Origin: Streptomyces sp. MH60
GTDB taxonomy: Bacteria; Actinomycetota; Actinomycetes; Streptomycetales; Streptomycetaceae
Assembly (NCBI RefSeq): GCF_002939385.1
Contig: NZ_MULI01000052.1
Coordinates: forward strand, 1 to 49,937
Direction: 5' to 3'
DNA: 49,937 nucleotides
Below are positions 31,608 to 40,023 of the stretch, one piece after another; position 1 is the stretch's first letter; every line of letters begins with the position of its first letter. Made by a program: the position numbers and the translations under genes. The notes beneath the pieces were generated by a model. That model had not been told where the DNA came from. It did not search any database and worked only from the letters and a program-made list of their open reading frames with translations.

Positions 31608-33689
31608 ATGACCACCCCCCGTCCGGAATACCCCCGCCCGCACTTCGACCGGTCCCACTCCTGGCTCAGCCTCAACGGCACCTGGGACTTCCGCGCCGAT
31701 CCCGCCGAGCGGTACTCCGCCGACGCGTCCGACGGCTACGACCGCGCCATCACCGTGCCCTTCGCCTGGGAGACGCCCGCCTCGGGCATCGCCGAGCACT
31801 GGCTGCAGACCGCCTGGTACCGGCGCAGGTTCACCGTGCCCGCCGACTGGGCCGGACAGCGCGTCGTGCTGCACTTCGGCGCCGTGCACCACGCCGCCAC
31901 GGTCTGGGTGAACGGCACCGAGGTCGCCCACCACGAGGGCGGCTACACCCCCTTCGCCGCCGACGTCACCGACGCGCTCGGCGACGGCGATCACCTGCTC
32001 ACGGTGCGGGTCCACGCCCCGGCGGACAAGCGGGACATCGCCCACGGCAAGCAGCGCAGCATGCCCCGCGACGACTACGACGGCGTCTGCTTCACCCCGT
32101 CCTCCGGCATCTGGCAGAGCGTCTGGCTGGAAGCCCGCCCCGCCACCCACCTCGCCGCGCTCCGGCTGCGCCCCAACGACGACCTGACCGGCATCACCGT
32201 CGAAGCCGTCGTGCACGGCCCCGCGGCGGACCGCGCCGAACTCCGGCTGCGGGTGCGCGACGAGGACACCGCCGTCACGGCGACCGTGGACGCCGACGGA
32301 CGGATCAGCACCGAACTCCCGCTCGTCGCGCCCCGGTTGTGGTCCCCCGAGGACCCGCACCTCTACCACGTGGACGCCGAACTCACCTCCGCCGACGGCA
32401 CCGACCGGGTCGCCGCCTACACCGGGCTGCGCACCATCACCGCCGACGGCGAAGCCCTTTACCTCAACGGGCGGCGGCTGTTCGTACGCGGCGTGCTCGA
32501 CCAGGGCTACTGGCCCGGGACCGGCATAACCGCCCCCGACGACACCGCCCTGCGCCGCGACCTCGAACTCGCCGCCGAGGCCGGCTACAACCTCGTCCGC
32601 AAACACCTCAAGCTGGAGGACCCCCGCTTCGTCCACCACGCCGACACCCTCGGCATGCTGCTGTGGGCCGAACCCGCCTCGCCCGGCCACTTCTCGCCCG
32701 CCTCCGTCACCGCCTTCGCCGAGCAGATCGAGCCGATGGTCGAACGCGACGGCAACAGCCCCGCCATCGTCATCTGGGGCCTGTACAACGAGGAATGGGG
32801 CCTGGACTGGGACATCCCCGGCGACCCGGCCAAGCAGCGCGCCACCGCCGACGCCTACGACCGCCTCAAGGTCCTCGACGCCACCCGTCCGGTCGTCGAC
32901 AACTCCGGCTGGACCCACGTCAGGACCGACCTGCTCGACTGGCACTACTACGACGAGAGCGCCGCCTCCTGGGCCACCACCGTCGCCGACCTGCTCTCCG
33001 GCGAACGCGACGACTTCCCCGTCAAGCTCGGCCCCGACTTCGTCGTCCACAAGAAGCTCGCCGTCCCCGGTCAGCCGCTGCGCGGCCTGCCCAACCTCAA
33101 CAGCGAGTACGGCGGCGGCTTCACCGGCCTGGACCGCGCCTGGCACCTGCGCTGGCAGACCCAGGAGCTGCGCCGTCACGACCGGCTCGCCGGGTATGTG
33201 TACACCGAGCTGTACGACATCGAGCACGAGAGCGCGGGACTGCTGGACTTCGGGCGCGGCACGAAGGACCTCGCGGGCGTCGACCCGGCCCACGCCAACG
33301 CGCCGACGACCCTGGTCCTGGACGTGACGCCGGTGGCACCGGGCCGCGACCTGCTCACCTCCGACAGAGACTTCACGGTCGACGTGCACGTCTCCCACCA
33401 CGGCGCCGATCCGGTCGCGGGCACCCTGCACACCACCTGGACCCCGGTGTACGCCAGGACGCCCGACGCGCCCGGCGACGCCGTCCCCGGCTGCCGCGCG
33501 GAGGCCAAGCCGCACGTCCTCGGCGCCCCCGTCACCGTGCCCGCCGCGCTGCCCGAGGGCTGGACCAGCGGCCGGCTGCACCTGGCGCTGGTCGTGGACG
33601 GCACCGTGGCCGCCCGGACCGCGCTGGACGTGGACACGCGGACCGACCCGTACATCGGCGACGACCCACTGGCCCGCCCCACCGCCTGA
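31608..33689 (+). CDS. Glycoside hydrolase family 2 protein
   Basis: 693 residues, MTTPRPEYPRPHFDRSHSWL. Domain order: N-terminal jelly roll (SLNGTWDFRADP through WYRRRFTVP and VWVNGTEVAHHEGGYTPFAADVT), immunoglobulin-like domain (about 180-275), then the TIM barrel. Catalytic residues are likely Glu395 in GLYNEEWG (acid/base, NE motif) and Glu500 in LNSEYGGG (nucleophile). A further beta domain of about 130 residues closes the protein. There is no signal peptide, so it acts on imported oligosaccharides in the cytoplasm. GH2 covers beta-galactosidase, beta-mannosidase, beta-glucuronidase and arabinopyranosidase activities, and the sequence alone does not choose. It is the last gene of the ABC operon. 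Confidence 0.9.
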   Translation: MTTPRPEYPRPHFDRSHSWLSLNGTWDFRADPAERYSADASDGYDRAITVPFAWETPASGIAEHWLQTAWYRRRFTVPADWAGQRVVLHFGAVHHAATVWVNGTEVAHHEGGYTPFAADVTDALGDGDHLLTVRVHAPADKRDIAHGKQRSMPRDDYDGVCFTPSSGIWQSVWLEARPATHLAALRLRPNDDLTGITVEAVVHGPAADRAELRLRVRDEDTAVTATVDADGRISTELPLVAPRLWSPEDPHLYHVDAELTSADGTDRVAAYTGLRTITADGEALYLNGRRLFVRGVLDQGYWPGTGITAPDDTALRRDLELAAEAGYNLVRKHLKLEDPRFVHHADTLGMLLWAEPASPGHFSPASVTAFAEQIEPMVERDGNSPAIVIWGLYNEEWGLDWDIPGDPAKQRATADAYDRLKVLDATRPVVDNSGWTHVRTDLLDWHYYDESAASWATTVADLLSGERDDFPVKLGPDFVVHKKLAVPGQPLRGLPNLNSEYGGGFTGLDRAWHLRWQTQELRRHDRLAGYVYTELYDIEHESAGLLDFGRGTKDLAGVDPAHANAPTTLVLDVTPVAPGRDLLTSDRDFTVDVHVSHHGADPVAGTLHTTWTPVYARTPDAPGDAVPGCRAEAKPHVLGAPVTVPAALPEGWTSGRLHLALVVDGTVAARTALDVDTRTDPYIGDDPLARPTA

Positions 33690-33754
33690 CCGCCGGCCCA
33701 CCCCACCCACCGATCCCGCACCACCCGACATCCCCACCACCAAGGAGTCGACCC

Positions 33755-35422
33755 GTGCGCAACCCATCACTCACGCACAGAAGATCACCGGCCCTGCTCG
33801 GCGTCCTCGCCCTGCTCACGGCCCTGCTGTCCCTGTGGTCGCAGCCCGCGTCGGCGGCGCCCGCCGGGCAGGTCCTGGCGTCACCCGACCTCGCGGCCCA
33901 CCCGCAGGGCGACAACAGCTACCCCCGCGCCGTCCGCCTCGACCACGACGGCTCGGCCGGCCAGACCATGCTGGCCACCTACGCCAAGCGCGAACAGGGC
34001 GCCACCAACACGCTGCCCGTCCACCGCAGCACCGACGGCGGCCGCACCTGGAGCACCGCCCCGATCTCCACCCTCACCTCGCACACCCCGGGCTGGGACA
34101 TCGAGGCACCCGTCCTCTACGAGGTGCCGCGCACCGCGAACGGCCTGAACCAGGGCGACCTCCTCGCCGCCGGCACCGCCTGGCAGGCTGGTGACTACAC
34201 CACGCAGCGCGTCGAGGTCTTCAAGAGCACCGACCACGGCGGGAGCTGGCAGTACCTCTCCGACTGCACCCGCACCAGCGGCCTGCCCGACACCATCGGG
34301 CACGGCATCTGGGAACCCTGGTTCCTGCTGGCCCCCGACAACACTCTGGCCTGCTTCATCTCCGACGAGCGGCCCGCGAACAGCCCCACCAACAACCAGG
34401 TCATCGGCCACTACACCTCGACCGACGGCGGCCGCACCTGGAGCGGCACGCTCACCCAGGACGTCGCCTTCCCCGCGGACAACCTGGCCCGCCCCGGGAT
34501 GTCGATCGTCGTCCCGCTGCCCGACGGGCGGTTCATGATGGCGTACGAGATGTGCCGGGACGCCACCGACGCCGACCACGCCTGCGAGGTGTACACCAAG
34601 ACCAGCCCCGACGGCCTGAACTGGGCGCCCGCCGACAACCCCGGGACCCTGGTGCGCACCGCCGACGGCAGGGAGCTGCTGCACACCCCGTATCTCGCCT
34701 GGGTACCGGGCGGCGGCCCCGATGGCACCCTGCTGATGTCCGGCCAGCGCGTGGTGAGCGGACCCACCGGGAACAAGACCGTCCTGTCGGAGTCCGGCAC
34801 CGTGGTGTTCGCCAACACCCGCCTCGGCGCGGGGGAGTGGACCGAGATCGAGGCCCCGGTGCTGACCGATCCCACCGGCGGCTACAACCCCGGCGAGCCT
34901 TCCTGCCCGGGCTACAGCTCACCGATCGTGCCGCGCGCCGACGGCACCTCCTTCCTGTACCTGACCGCCACCTGGCTCGGCACCGGCAACCAGTGCCAGG
35001 TCCGCTTCGGCACCGGCGGCCTCGGCGGACCGGTCGGCCAGGTCACCACGCCGTGGGTCGCGGGCAAGTGCCTCGACGTCGACACCAACACCAGCCGCAA
35101 CGGCAACGCCGCCCAGCTGTGGGACTGCAGCACCGCCACCGGCCAGCGCTGGTCGGTGGCCCCGGACGGCACGGTGCGCGCGTTCGGCAAGTGCCTGGAC
35201 ATCGACGGCAACGGCACGGCCAACTTCACCAAGGTCCAGGTGTGGGACTGCGCCCCGGGCGTCGGCGGCCAGCAGTGGCGCCACCGGAGCGACGGCTCGC
35301 TGTTCAACCCCCAGTCCGGCCGCTGCCTGGACATCTCCTCCGGCGGCACCGCCAACGGCACCAGGCTGCAGATCTACGACTGCAACGGTCTCGGCACCCA
35401 GAAGTGGAACCTGCCGGTCTAG
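33755..35422 (+). CDS. Secreted GH93-like exo-alpha-L-1,5-arabinanase with ricin-type CBM13
   Basis: 555 residues from GTG 33755 with AAGGAG 8 bases upstream. The signal peptide ends near SASAA (residue 35). A six-bladed sialidase-fold domain carries Asp-boxes STDGGRTW (residues 92-99 and 222-229) and STDHGGSW. The blocks GIWEPWFLLAPDNTLACFISDE and RPGMSIVVPLPDGRFMMAYEMC match GH93. Glu187 and Glu265 are the likely catalytic pair (spacing 78; 72 in the fungal Arb93A as I recall it). Residues from about 430 form a ricin B-type lectin with QxW-like repeats (KCLDVDTNTSRNGNAAQLWDC and two more). It would release short arabinooligosaccharides outside the cell for the ABC importer. Other sialidase-fold enzymes cannot be excluded. 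Confidence 0.8.
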   Translation: MRNPSLTHRRSPALLGVLALLTALLSLWSQPASAAPAGQVLASPDLAAHPQGDNSYPRAVRLDHDGSAGQTMLATYAKREQGATNTLPVHRSTDGGRTWSTAPISTLTSHTPGWDIEAPVLYEVPRTANGLNQGDLLAAGTAWQAGDYTTQRVEVFKSTDHGGSWQYLSDCTRTSGLPDTIGHGIWEPWFLLAPDNTLACFISDERPANSPTNNQVIGHYTSTDGGRTWSGTLTQDVAFPADNLARPGMSIVVPLPDGRFMMAYEMCRDATDADHACEVYTKTSPDGLNWAPADNPGTLVRTADGRELLHTPYLAWVPGGGPDGTLLMSGQRVVSGPTGNKTVLSESGTVVFANTRLGAGEWTEIEAPVLTDPTGGYNPGEPSCPGYSSPIVPRADGTSFLYLTATWLGTGNQCQVRFGTGGLGGPVGQVTTPWVAGKCLDVDTNTSRNGNAAQLWDCSTATGQRWSVAPDGTVRAFGKCLDIDGNGTANFTKVQVWDCAPGVGGQQWRHRSDGSLFNPQSGRCLDISSGGTANGTRLQIYDCNGLGTQKWNLPV

Positions 35423-35430
35423 CCGCGGGA

Positions 35431-35457
35431 GCACCCGGGGCCGACGGCCCCGGGTGT
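35431..35457 (+). terminator. Terminator after the GH93-like gene
   Basis: A perfect 10-bp stem ACCCGGGGCC/GGCCCCGGGT with the loop GAC, extended by C-G and G-T pairs. It lies in the 55 bases before the ROK regulator gene. Confidence 0.8.
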
Positions 35458-35477
35458 CGCATACGCTCGACGGCACC

Positions 35478-36722
35478 ATGATGAACAACCTCACCCCCTT
35501 GGCGCCGAAGGCCGACAAGGCCACGGTCAGACGGCACAACCTCAGCCTGGTCCTGAGGGCCGTGCACGATGTGGGGGAGGCGACACGGGCCGGGGTCGCC
35601 GCGCATGTCGGACTGACCCGCGCGGCGGTGTCGTCCCTGGTCGAGCAGTTGCTGGAGTACGGCTTCGTCGCCGAGTGGGGCAAGACCAGCAGCGGCCAGG
35701 CGGGACGGCCCGGCACCGTCCTGAAGGTGTCCCGCTCGGGTCCGGCGGGCCTCGGCGTCGAGATTAACATCGACTACATCGCGGTGTGCGTGGTCGACCT
35801 CGCCGGTACCGACCGGGTGCGGCTCGTGGAGCACGTCGACAACCGCGGCGTCCAGCCCTCCGAGGTCCTGGCGCGCGCGGCCCGGCTGGCGGCGCGCGCC
35901 ATCGGCTCGGCGGCGGAACAGGACCTCGTACCGGCCGGCGCCCATGTCGCCCTGCCGGGCCTGGTGACCGGCGGCACCGTGCGCCAGGCACCCAACCTGG
36001 GCTGGCAGCGGGTCGCCGTCGAGGGACTGTTCGCGCAGGCGCTCCTCGCCCTGCGCCCCGCACACCGGCCCCTGCCGGTCAGCTCCGACAACGAGGCCAA
36101 CGCCGCCGCCCTCGCCGAGCTGTGGTTCGGCGCCGGTACCGAGGGCGTGCGCAGCTTCCTGTACCTGACCGGCGAGATCGGCATCGGAGGCGCCCTCGTG
36201 CTGGGCGGCGAGCTGCTGCGCGGCGCGCACGGCTTCGCCGGGGAGATCGGGCACATGGTCGTCGACCCGGAGGGCCCGCTGTGCCGGTGCGGCGCCCACG
36301 GCTGCCTGGAGCAGTACGCCGGACAGGCCGCGCTGCTCGGCGCCGCGGGCATCGACGCGGACACGGGTGGTGCCCAGGGCGTCGCCGAACTCGGACGCCG
36401 TGCCCGGCGGGGCGACCTGTCCGCGCTGTCGGCGATCGAACGCGCCGGGCGGCAACTGGGCGTCGTGGTCTCGGGGGCGGTGAACCTCTTCGACCCCGAG
36501 GCGGTGATGCTCGGCGGTGTCTACCGCGAGCTGATGGAGTGGCTCGCCCCCGCCGTCGACCGCGAACTCGCCCTGCGCGTGGTGTCCGGGCTGTGGAGCG
36601 AGGACGGGAAACGGCTGCGGGCCGCGTCGTCACTCGGCGACGCGGCCCGGGGCGCGGCCGGCGTGATCGTCCGCGAGGTGCTGGCCGACCCGGCGGCGTA
36701 CGCGGAGCGGGACGCGGGCTGA
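35478..36722 (+). CDS. ROK family transcriptional regulator
   Basis: 414 residues from ATG 35478 (MMNNLTPL; a second ATG follows directly). The N-terminal MarR-like winged helix is ATVRRHNLSLVLRAVHDVGEATRAGVAAHVGLTRAAVSSLVEQLL. The ROK sensor domain has GPAGLGVEINIDYIAVCVVDL, LYLTGEIGIGGALVLGGELLRGAHGFAGEIGHMVVDPEG and the zinc motif CRCGAHGCLEQY. The sugar-kinase fold here senses a sugar. TACGCT at 35462-35467 may be its -10 box. It is convergent with the GH1 gene and lies between the two saccharide loci. The xyloglucan-type locus has no other regulator, so that is its most likely target. Confidence 0.93.
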   Translation: MMNNLTPLAPKADKATVRRHNLSLVLRAVHDVGEATRAGVAAHVGLTRAAVSSLVEQLLEYGFVAEWGKTSSGQAGRPGTVLKVSRSGPAGLGVEINIDYIAVCVVDLAGTDRVRLVEHVDNRGVQPSEVLARAARLAARAIGSAAEQDLVPAGAHVALPGLVTGGTVRQAPNLGWQRVAVEGLFAQALLALRPAHRPLPVSSDNEANAAALAELWFGAGTEGVRSFLYLTGEIGIGGALVLGGELLRGAHGFAGEIGHMVVDPEGPLCRCGAHGCLEQYAGQAALLGAAGIDADTGGAQGVAELGRRARRGDLSALSAIERAGRQLGVVVSGAVNLFDPEAVMLGGVYRELMEWLAPAVDRELALRVVSGLWSEDGKRLRAASSLGDAARGAAGVIVREVLADPAAYAERDAG

Positions 36723-36757
36723 CGCGGAGGGCGGCCGTCCGTCGGCCCTCCGCGTCA
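36720..36757. terminator. Bidirectional terminator between ROK regulator and GH1 gene
   Basis: Arms TGACGCGGAGGGC and GCCCTCCGCGTCA (13 bp, perfect) with a 12-base loop. The left arm includes the stop codon of the ROK gene. It serves both convergent transcripts. Confidence 0.8.
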
Positions 36758-36768
36758 GCCCGCCCCGG

Positions 36769-38172
36769 TCACCCGCGGTTCGCGGCGATCATCTCCCGGT
36801 ACCAGCGGTAGCTGTCCTTCGGCGTGCGCTCCTGGGTGTCGTAGTCGACCCGTACGATGCCGAAGCGCTTGTCGTAGCCGTACGCCCACTCGAAGTTGTC
36901 CAGCAGCGACCACACGTAGTACCCGCGCACGTCCACGCCCGCGTCGATCGCCGCCCGCAGCGCGGTGAGGTGGTCGCGCAGGTAGGCGACCCGGTCGGTG
37001 TCGTGCACCGTGCCGTCGGCGGCGGGCGCGTCGTCCTCCGCCGAGCCGTTCTCCGTGATGTGCACCGGCGGGAGCGCGTCGCCGTACTGCTGCTTCAGGG
37101 CGACCAGCAGGTCGGTGAAGCTGTCCGGCACGACCGGCCAGTCCATCGCCGTGTGCCGCACCCCGGGGTGCCGTACCTCCTCGTAGCGGTTGTCCGTCGC
37201 CACGCGCCGCGCCGGATCGCTCTCGCGGTAGGGGGCGTCGGCGACCACGATCGGCCGGTAGTAGTTGACGCCGAGGAAGTCCAGGGGCTGGGAGATCAGC
37301 TCCAGGTCGCCGTCGCGCCGGAAGTCCGCCCCGGTGATCAGCTCGCCCCAGGTCTCCTCCTCGGTGGCCGGGTAGCGGCCCGCGAGGATCGGCTCGGTCC
37401 ACACCAGGTTGTGCTGGGTGTCCGCGCGCACCACCGCCGCCAGGTCGGCCGGGGAGTCGGTGGCCGGCAGGTTGCGGTCCAGGTTGAGCGTGATGCCGAC
37501 CTCGCGCACCCCGGCCGCGCGCAGCGCCTTCACGGCCAGTCCGTGGCCGACCAGCAGGTGGTGGGCGGCGGCCAGCGCGCCCCGGCCCTCCTTGGCGCCG
37601 GGCGCGTGCCGGCCGATGGAGTAGCCGAGGAAGGAGCTGCACCACGGCTCGTTGAGGGTGATCCAGCGCGGCACCCGGTCGCCGAGGTGCTCCGCGACGA
37701 CCGCCGCGTACTCGGCGAACCGCTCCGCCGTCTCCCGCACCCGCCAGCCGCCCCCGGCGGCGGAGCCGCTGTCGGACGGAGTCTCCAGCGCCTGCGGCAG
37801 GTCCCAGTGGTAGAGGGTGGCGGCCGGTTCGATGCCCGCCGCCAGCAGTTCGTCCACCAGGCGGGAGTAGAAGTCGAGGCCCTTGGCGTTCACCGCGCCC
37901 GAGCCGTCCGGCACGATGCGCGGCCAGGCGATCGAGAAGCGGTACGAGTCCACACCGAGGTCGCGCAGCAGGGCCACGTCCTCGGGGTAGCGGTGGTAGT
38001 GGTCGCAGGCCACGTCCCCCGTGTCGCCGTTCGCCACCAGACCGGGGGTGTGGCTGTAGGTGTCCCAGATCGACGGACCGCGGCCGTCCTCCCGGGCCGC
38101 GCCCTCGATCTGGTACGAGGCGGTCGCGGCGCCGAGGACGAAGCCGGGCGGGAAACTGGGGTACTCACTCAT
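36769..38172 (-). CDS. Glycoside hydrolase family 1 beta-glucosidase
   Basis: 467 residues from ATG 38172 (MSEYPSFPPGFVLGAATASY). The GH1 N-terminal signature FVLGAATASYQIEGA is followed by acid/base Glu175 in RWITLNEPW and nucleophile Glu374 in PVHITENGS. YYVWSLLDNFEWAYGYDKRFGI is the C-terminal aglycone-side block. A Ser/Gly-rich insertion (SDSGSAAGGG) before GW around residue 135 is longer than usual for the loop. There is no signal peptide, so it is cytoplasmic. It is the last gene of the minus-strand importer operon. With the GH31 alpha-xylosidase it could strip beta-glucosyl units from imported xyloglucan oligosaccharides. Confidence 0.93.
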   Translation of the reverse strand: MSEYPSFPPGFVLGAATASYQIEGAAREDGRGPSIWDTYSHTPGLVANGDTGDVACDHYHRYPEDVALLRDLGVDSYRFSIAWPRIVPDGSGAVNAKGLDFYSRLVDELLAAGIEPAATLYHWDLPQALETPSDSGSAAGGGWRVRETAERFAEYAAVVAEHLGDRVPRWITLNEPWCSSFLGYSIGRHAPGAKEGRGALAAAHHLLVGHGLAVKALRAAGVREVGITLNLDRNLPATDSPADLAAVVRADTQHNLVWTEPILAGRYPATEEETWGELITGADFRRDGDLELISQPLDFLGVNYYRPIVVADAPYRESDPARRVATDNRYEEVRHPGVRHTAMDWPVVPDSFTDLLVALKQQYGDALPPVHITENGSAEDDAPAADGTVHDTDRVAYLRDHLTALRAAIDAGVDVRGYYVWSLLDNFEWAYGYDKRFGIVRVDYDTQERTPKDSYRWYREMIAANRG

Positions 38173-38213
38173 GCTGTGCTGCTCATCTCCCTGCGTACGG
38201 GGTGGTGCGAGGT

Positions 38214-39041
38214 TCACTTGACGGAGCCGCCGGAGATCCCGGCGGCGATGTACTTCTGGGCGAGGACGAGGAGGATCGCCGCCGGCACCGCCGACAGCAC
38301 GGAGGCCGCCATCACCGAACCCCAGTCGCCGACGTGCGCGCCGATGTACTGGTAGATGCCCAGGGTGATGGGCTTGACGTCGTCGGTCGTGTTCAGGGTG
38401 AGCGCGAACATGAAGTCGCTCCACGAGAACAGGAACGCGAACAGGCCCGAGGTGATCAGGGAGTTGCGGCTCATCGGCAGCACGACCCGTACGAACGTCC
38501 GCACCGGCCCTGCGCCGTCGATCTGCGCCGCCTCGATCACCTCGCCCGGGATCGACACCATGAAGGAGCGCATCAGCACGATGGAGAACGGGATGCCCAG
38601 CGAGGCGTCCGCCAGCATCAGGCCGAAGTAGGAGTTGACCAGGCCCAGGTCGACGTAGGAGTTGTAGAGCGCGTTGGCGATGACGATGCCCGGCACCATC
38701 TGGGTGATCAGCGTGCCGAACACGATGGTGCGCGAGCCGCGCAGCCCGAACCGGGCGAGTCCGTACGCGGCGGGCGCCGAGACGGCCAGGCAGATGGCGA
38801 CCGCGCCGAGCGAGACCGCCAGCGAGGTCAGCAGGTGCCCGCCCTGGTCGCTGATCGCCTTGGAGAAGCCGGACAGGTCCAGGCTGCCCGGCACCGGGTC
38901 GACCTGGAGCAGCCCCGAGTCGGGCTGGAGGGCGGTGTTGAGCATCCAGTACAGCGGGAACAGCATCACGCACAGGATGAGCACGCCGGCGACGGTGGAG
39001 CCCCAGCGGCGCCGGGAGGCGGTGGGCGGGTGGGAGGCCAT
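38214..39041 (-). CDS. Carbohydrate ABC transporter permease (MalG-like)
   Basis: 275 residues from ATG 39041, which has GAGGGGAA at a suitable distance; a GTG at 39050 overlaps the upstream stop but is too close to that site. Six membrane segments begin at TVAGVLILCVMLFPLYWMLNTAL. The EAA loop is IPGEVIEAAQIDGAGPVRTFVRVVLPM, and the C terminus is AQKYIAAGISGGSVK. It pairs with the permease encoded at 39047-40012. Confidence 0.94.
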   Translation of the reverse strand: MASHPPTASRRRWGSTVAGVLILCVMLFPLYWMLNTALQPDSGLLQVDPVPGSLDLSGFSKAISDQGGHLLTSLAVSLGAVAICLAVSAPAAYGLARFGLRGSRTIVFGTLITQMVPGIVIANALYNSYVDLGLVNSYFGLMLADASLGIPFSIVLMRSFMVSIPGEVIEAAQIDGAGPVRTFVRVVLPMSRNSLITSGLFAFLFSWSDFMFALTLNTTDDVKPITLGIYQYIGAHVGDWGSVMAASVLSAVPAAILLVLAQKYIAAGISGGSVK

Positions 39042-39046
39042 GGACG

Positions 39047-40012
39047 TCACTTCCCCTCGGTGCGGTTGGCCCGCAGGTAGAACACCGCGAACACGGCGGA
39101 GATCAGGATGAGTACGTTGCCGACCACGGCGCCCGCGCCGAAGTCCAGCTGGACGAAGGAGTTCTGGTAGGTCAGGGTGCCGAGCGTCTGGGTGGCGTCG
39201 GCCGGTCCGCCGTCGGTCAGGGCGAGGATCAGGTCGAGGATCTTCACCGTCGACATGAAGCCCAGCACGAGGACGACCGTGACGACGGGCTTGAGCATCG
39301 GCAGGGTCACCGAGCGGAAGGTCCGCCAGGCCGAGGCACCGTCCAGCGCGGCCGCCTCGTGCAGCTCCTTCGGGATCTCCTGGAGACCGCCGTACAGGAT
39401 GACCATGTTGAACGGGATGCCGATCCAGATGTTGACCAGGATGACCGACACCAGGGCCATCTCGGGGCTGGTCAGCCAGGGGGTGTGACCGCCGATCCCG
39501 AGGGTGTCCAGGAACGAGTTGAGCACGCCCGTGTCCTGGTCGAGGATGCGCCGCCAGACGATGCCGGACACCACCATGGGCACCAGCCAGGGCAGCAGGA
39601 TCAGCGAGCGCAGCACCCCGTTCAGCGGGAAGCGGCGGCTGAAGAACACCGCGAGGGCCAGACCGATGCAGAACTGGCCGAGCAGCGAGCCCGCCGTGAA
39701 GACGAGCGTGTGCCACAGGGCCTTGCCGAACAGGGCGTCCTGGAACACGTTGGACCAGTTGTCGGCGCCGTTGAAGGGCGCCTCACCGGTGAAGAAGGTC
39801 TTCGGCGTGTAGTCCTGGAAGCTCATCACGACGTTGCGCACGAGCGGGTAGCCGAAGAACAGCAGCATGAAGACGACGGCGGGGGCGACGAACCCCCACT
39901 GGGTGAGCCTGCGGCGGCGCGCGATCCGGCCGGGGTCGGGCGCGGCGGCGGACCCGGACGCCTCGGCGGGAGTCCGCGTGGTGACGGTGGACGTGGGCAT
40001 GGGCGTGGTCAT
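39047..40012 (-). CDS. Carbohydrate ABC transporter permease (MalF-like)
   Basis: 321 residues. A Thr/Pro/Ala-rich cytoplasmic start is followed by six membrane segments from QWGFVAPAVVFMLLFFGYPLVRNVVMSF. The EAA loop is IPKELHEAAALDGASAWRTFRSVTLPML, the ATPase contact. It starts 11 bases after the stop of the binding-protein gene. It forms the transporter with the following permease; no ATPase gene is linked. Confidence 0.94.
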   Translation of the reverse strand: MTTPMPTSTVTTRTPAEASGSAAAPDPGRIARRRRLTQWGFVAPAVVFMLLFFGYPLVRNVVMSFQDYTPKTFFTGEAPFNGADNWSNVFQDALFGKALWHTLVFTAGSLLGQFCIGLALAVFFSRRFPLNGVLRSLILLPWLVPMVVSGIVWRRILDQDTGVLNSFLDTLGIGGHTPWLTSPEMALVSVILVNIWIGIPFNMVILYGGLQEIPKELHEAAALDGASAWRTFRSVTLPMLKPVVTVVLVLGFMSTVKILDLILALTDGGPADATQTLGTLTYQNSFVQLDFGAGAVVGNVLILISAVFAVFYLRANRTEGK

Positions 40013-40023
40013 GGGGGCGTACC

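Noticed and set aside
31308..33770. Long antisense frame opposite the GH2 gene (about 820 codons), and similar ones opposite the GH31 and DUF6421 genes
   Set aside because: Composition is Val/Gly/Arg/Leu-rich with no domain signature. Such frames arise from the codon bias of the real genes on the other strand.
36769..38973. GH1 and the adjacent permease region reading as one 734-codon open frame, suggesting a fusion
   Set aside because: The GH1 family start (MSEYPSFPPGFVLGAATASY) is at 38172. The codons upstream are an off-frame reading of the permease gene, whose own stop at 38214 leaves a normal gap.
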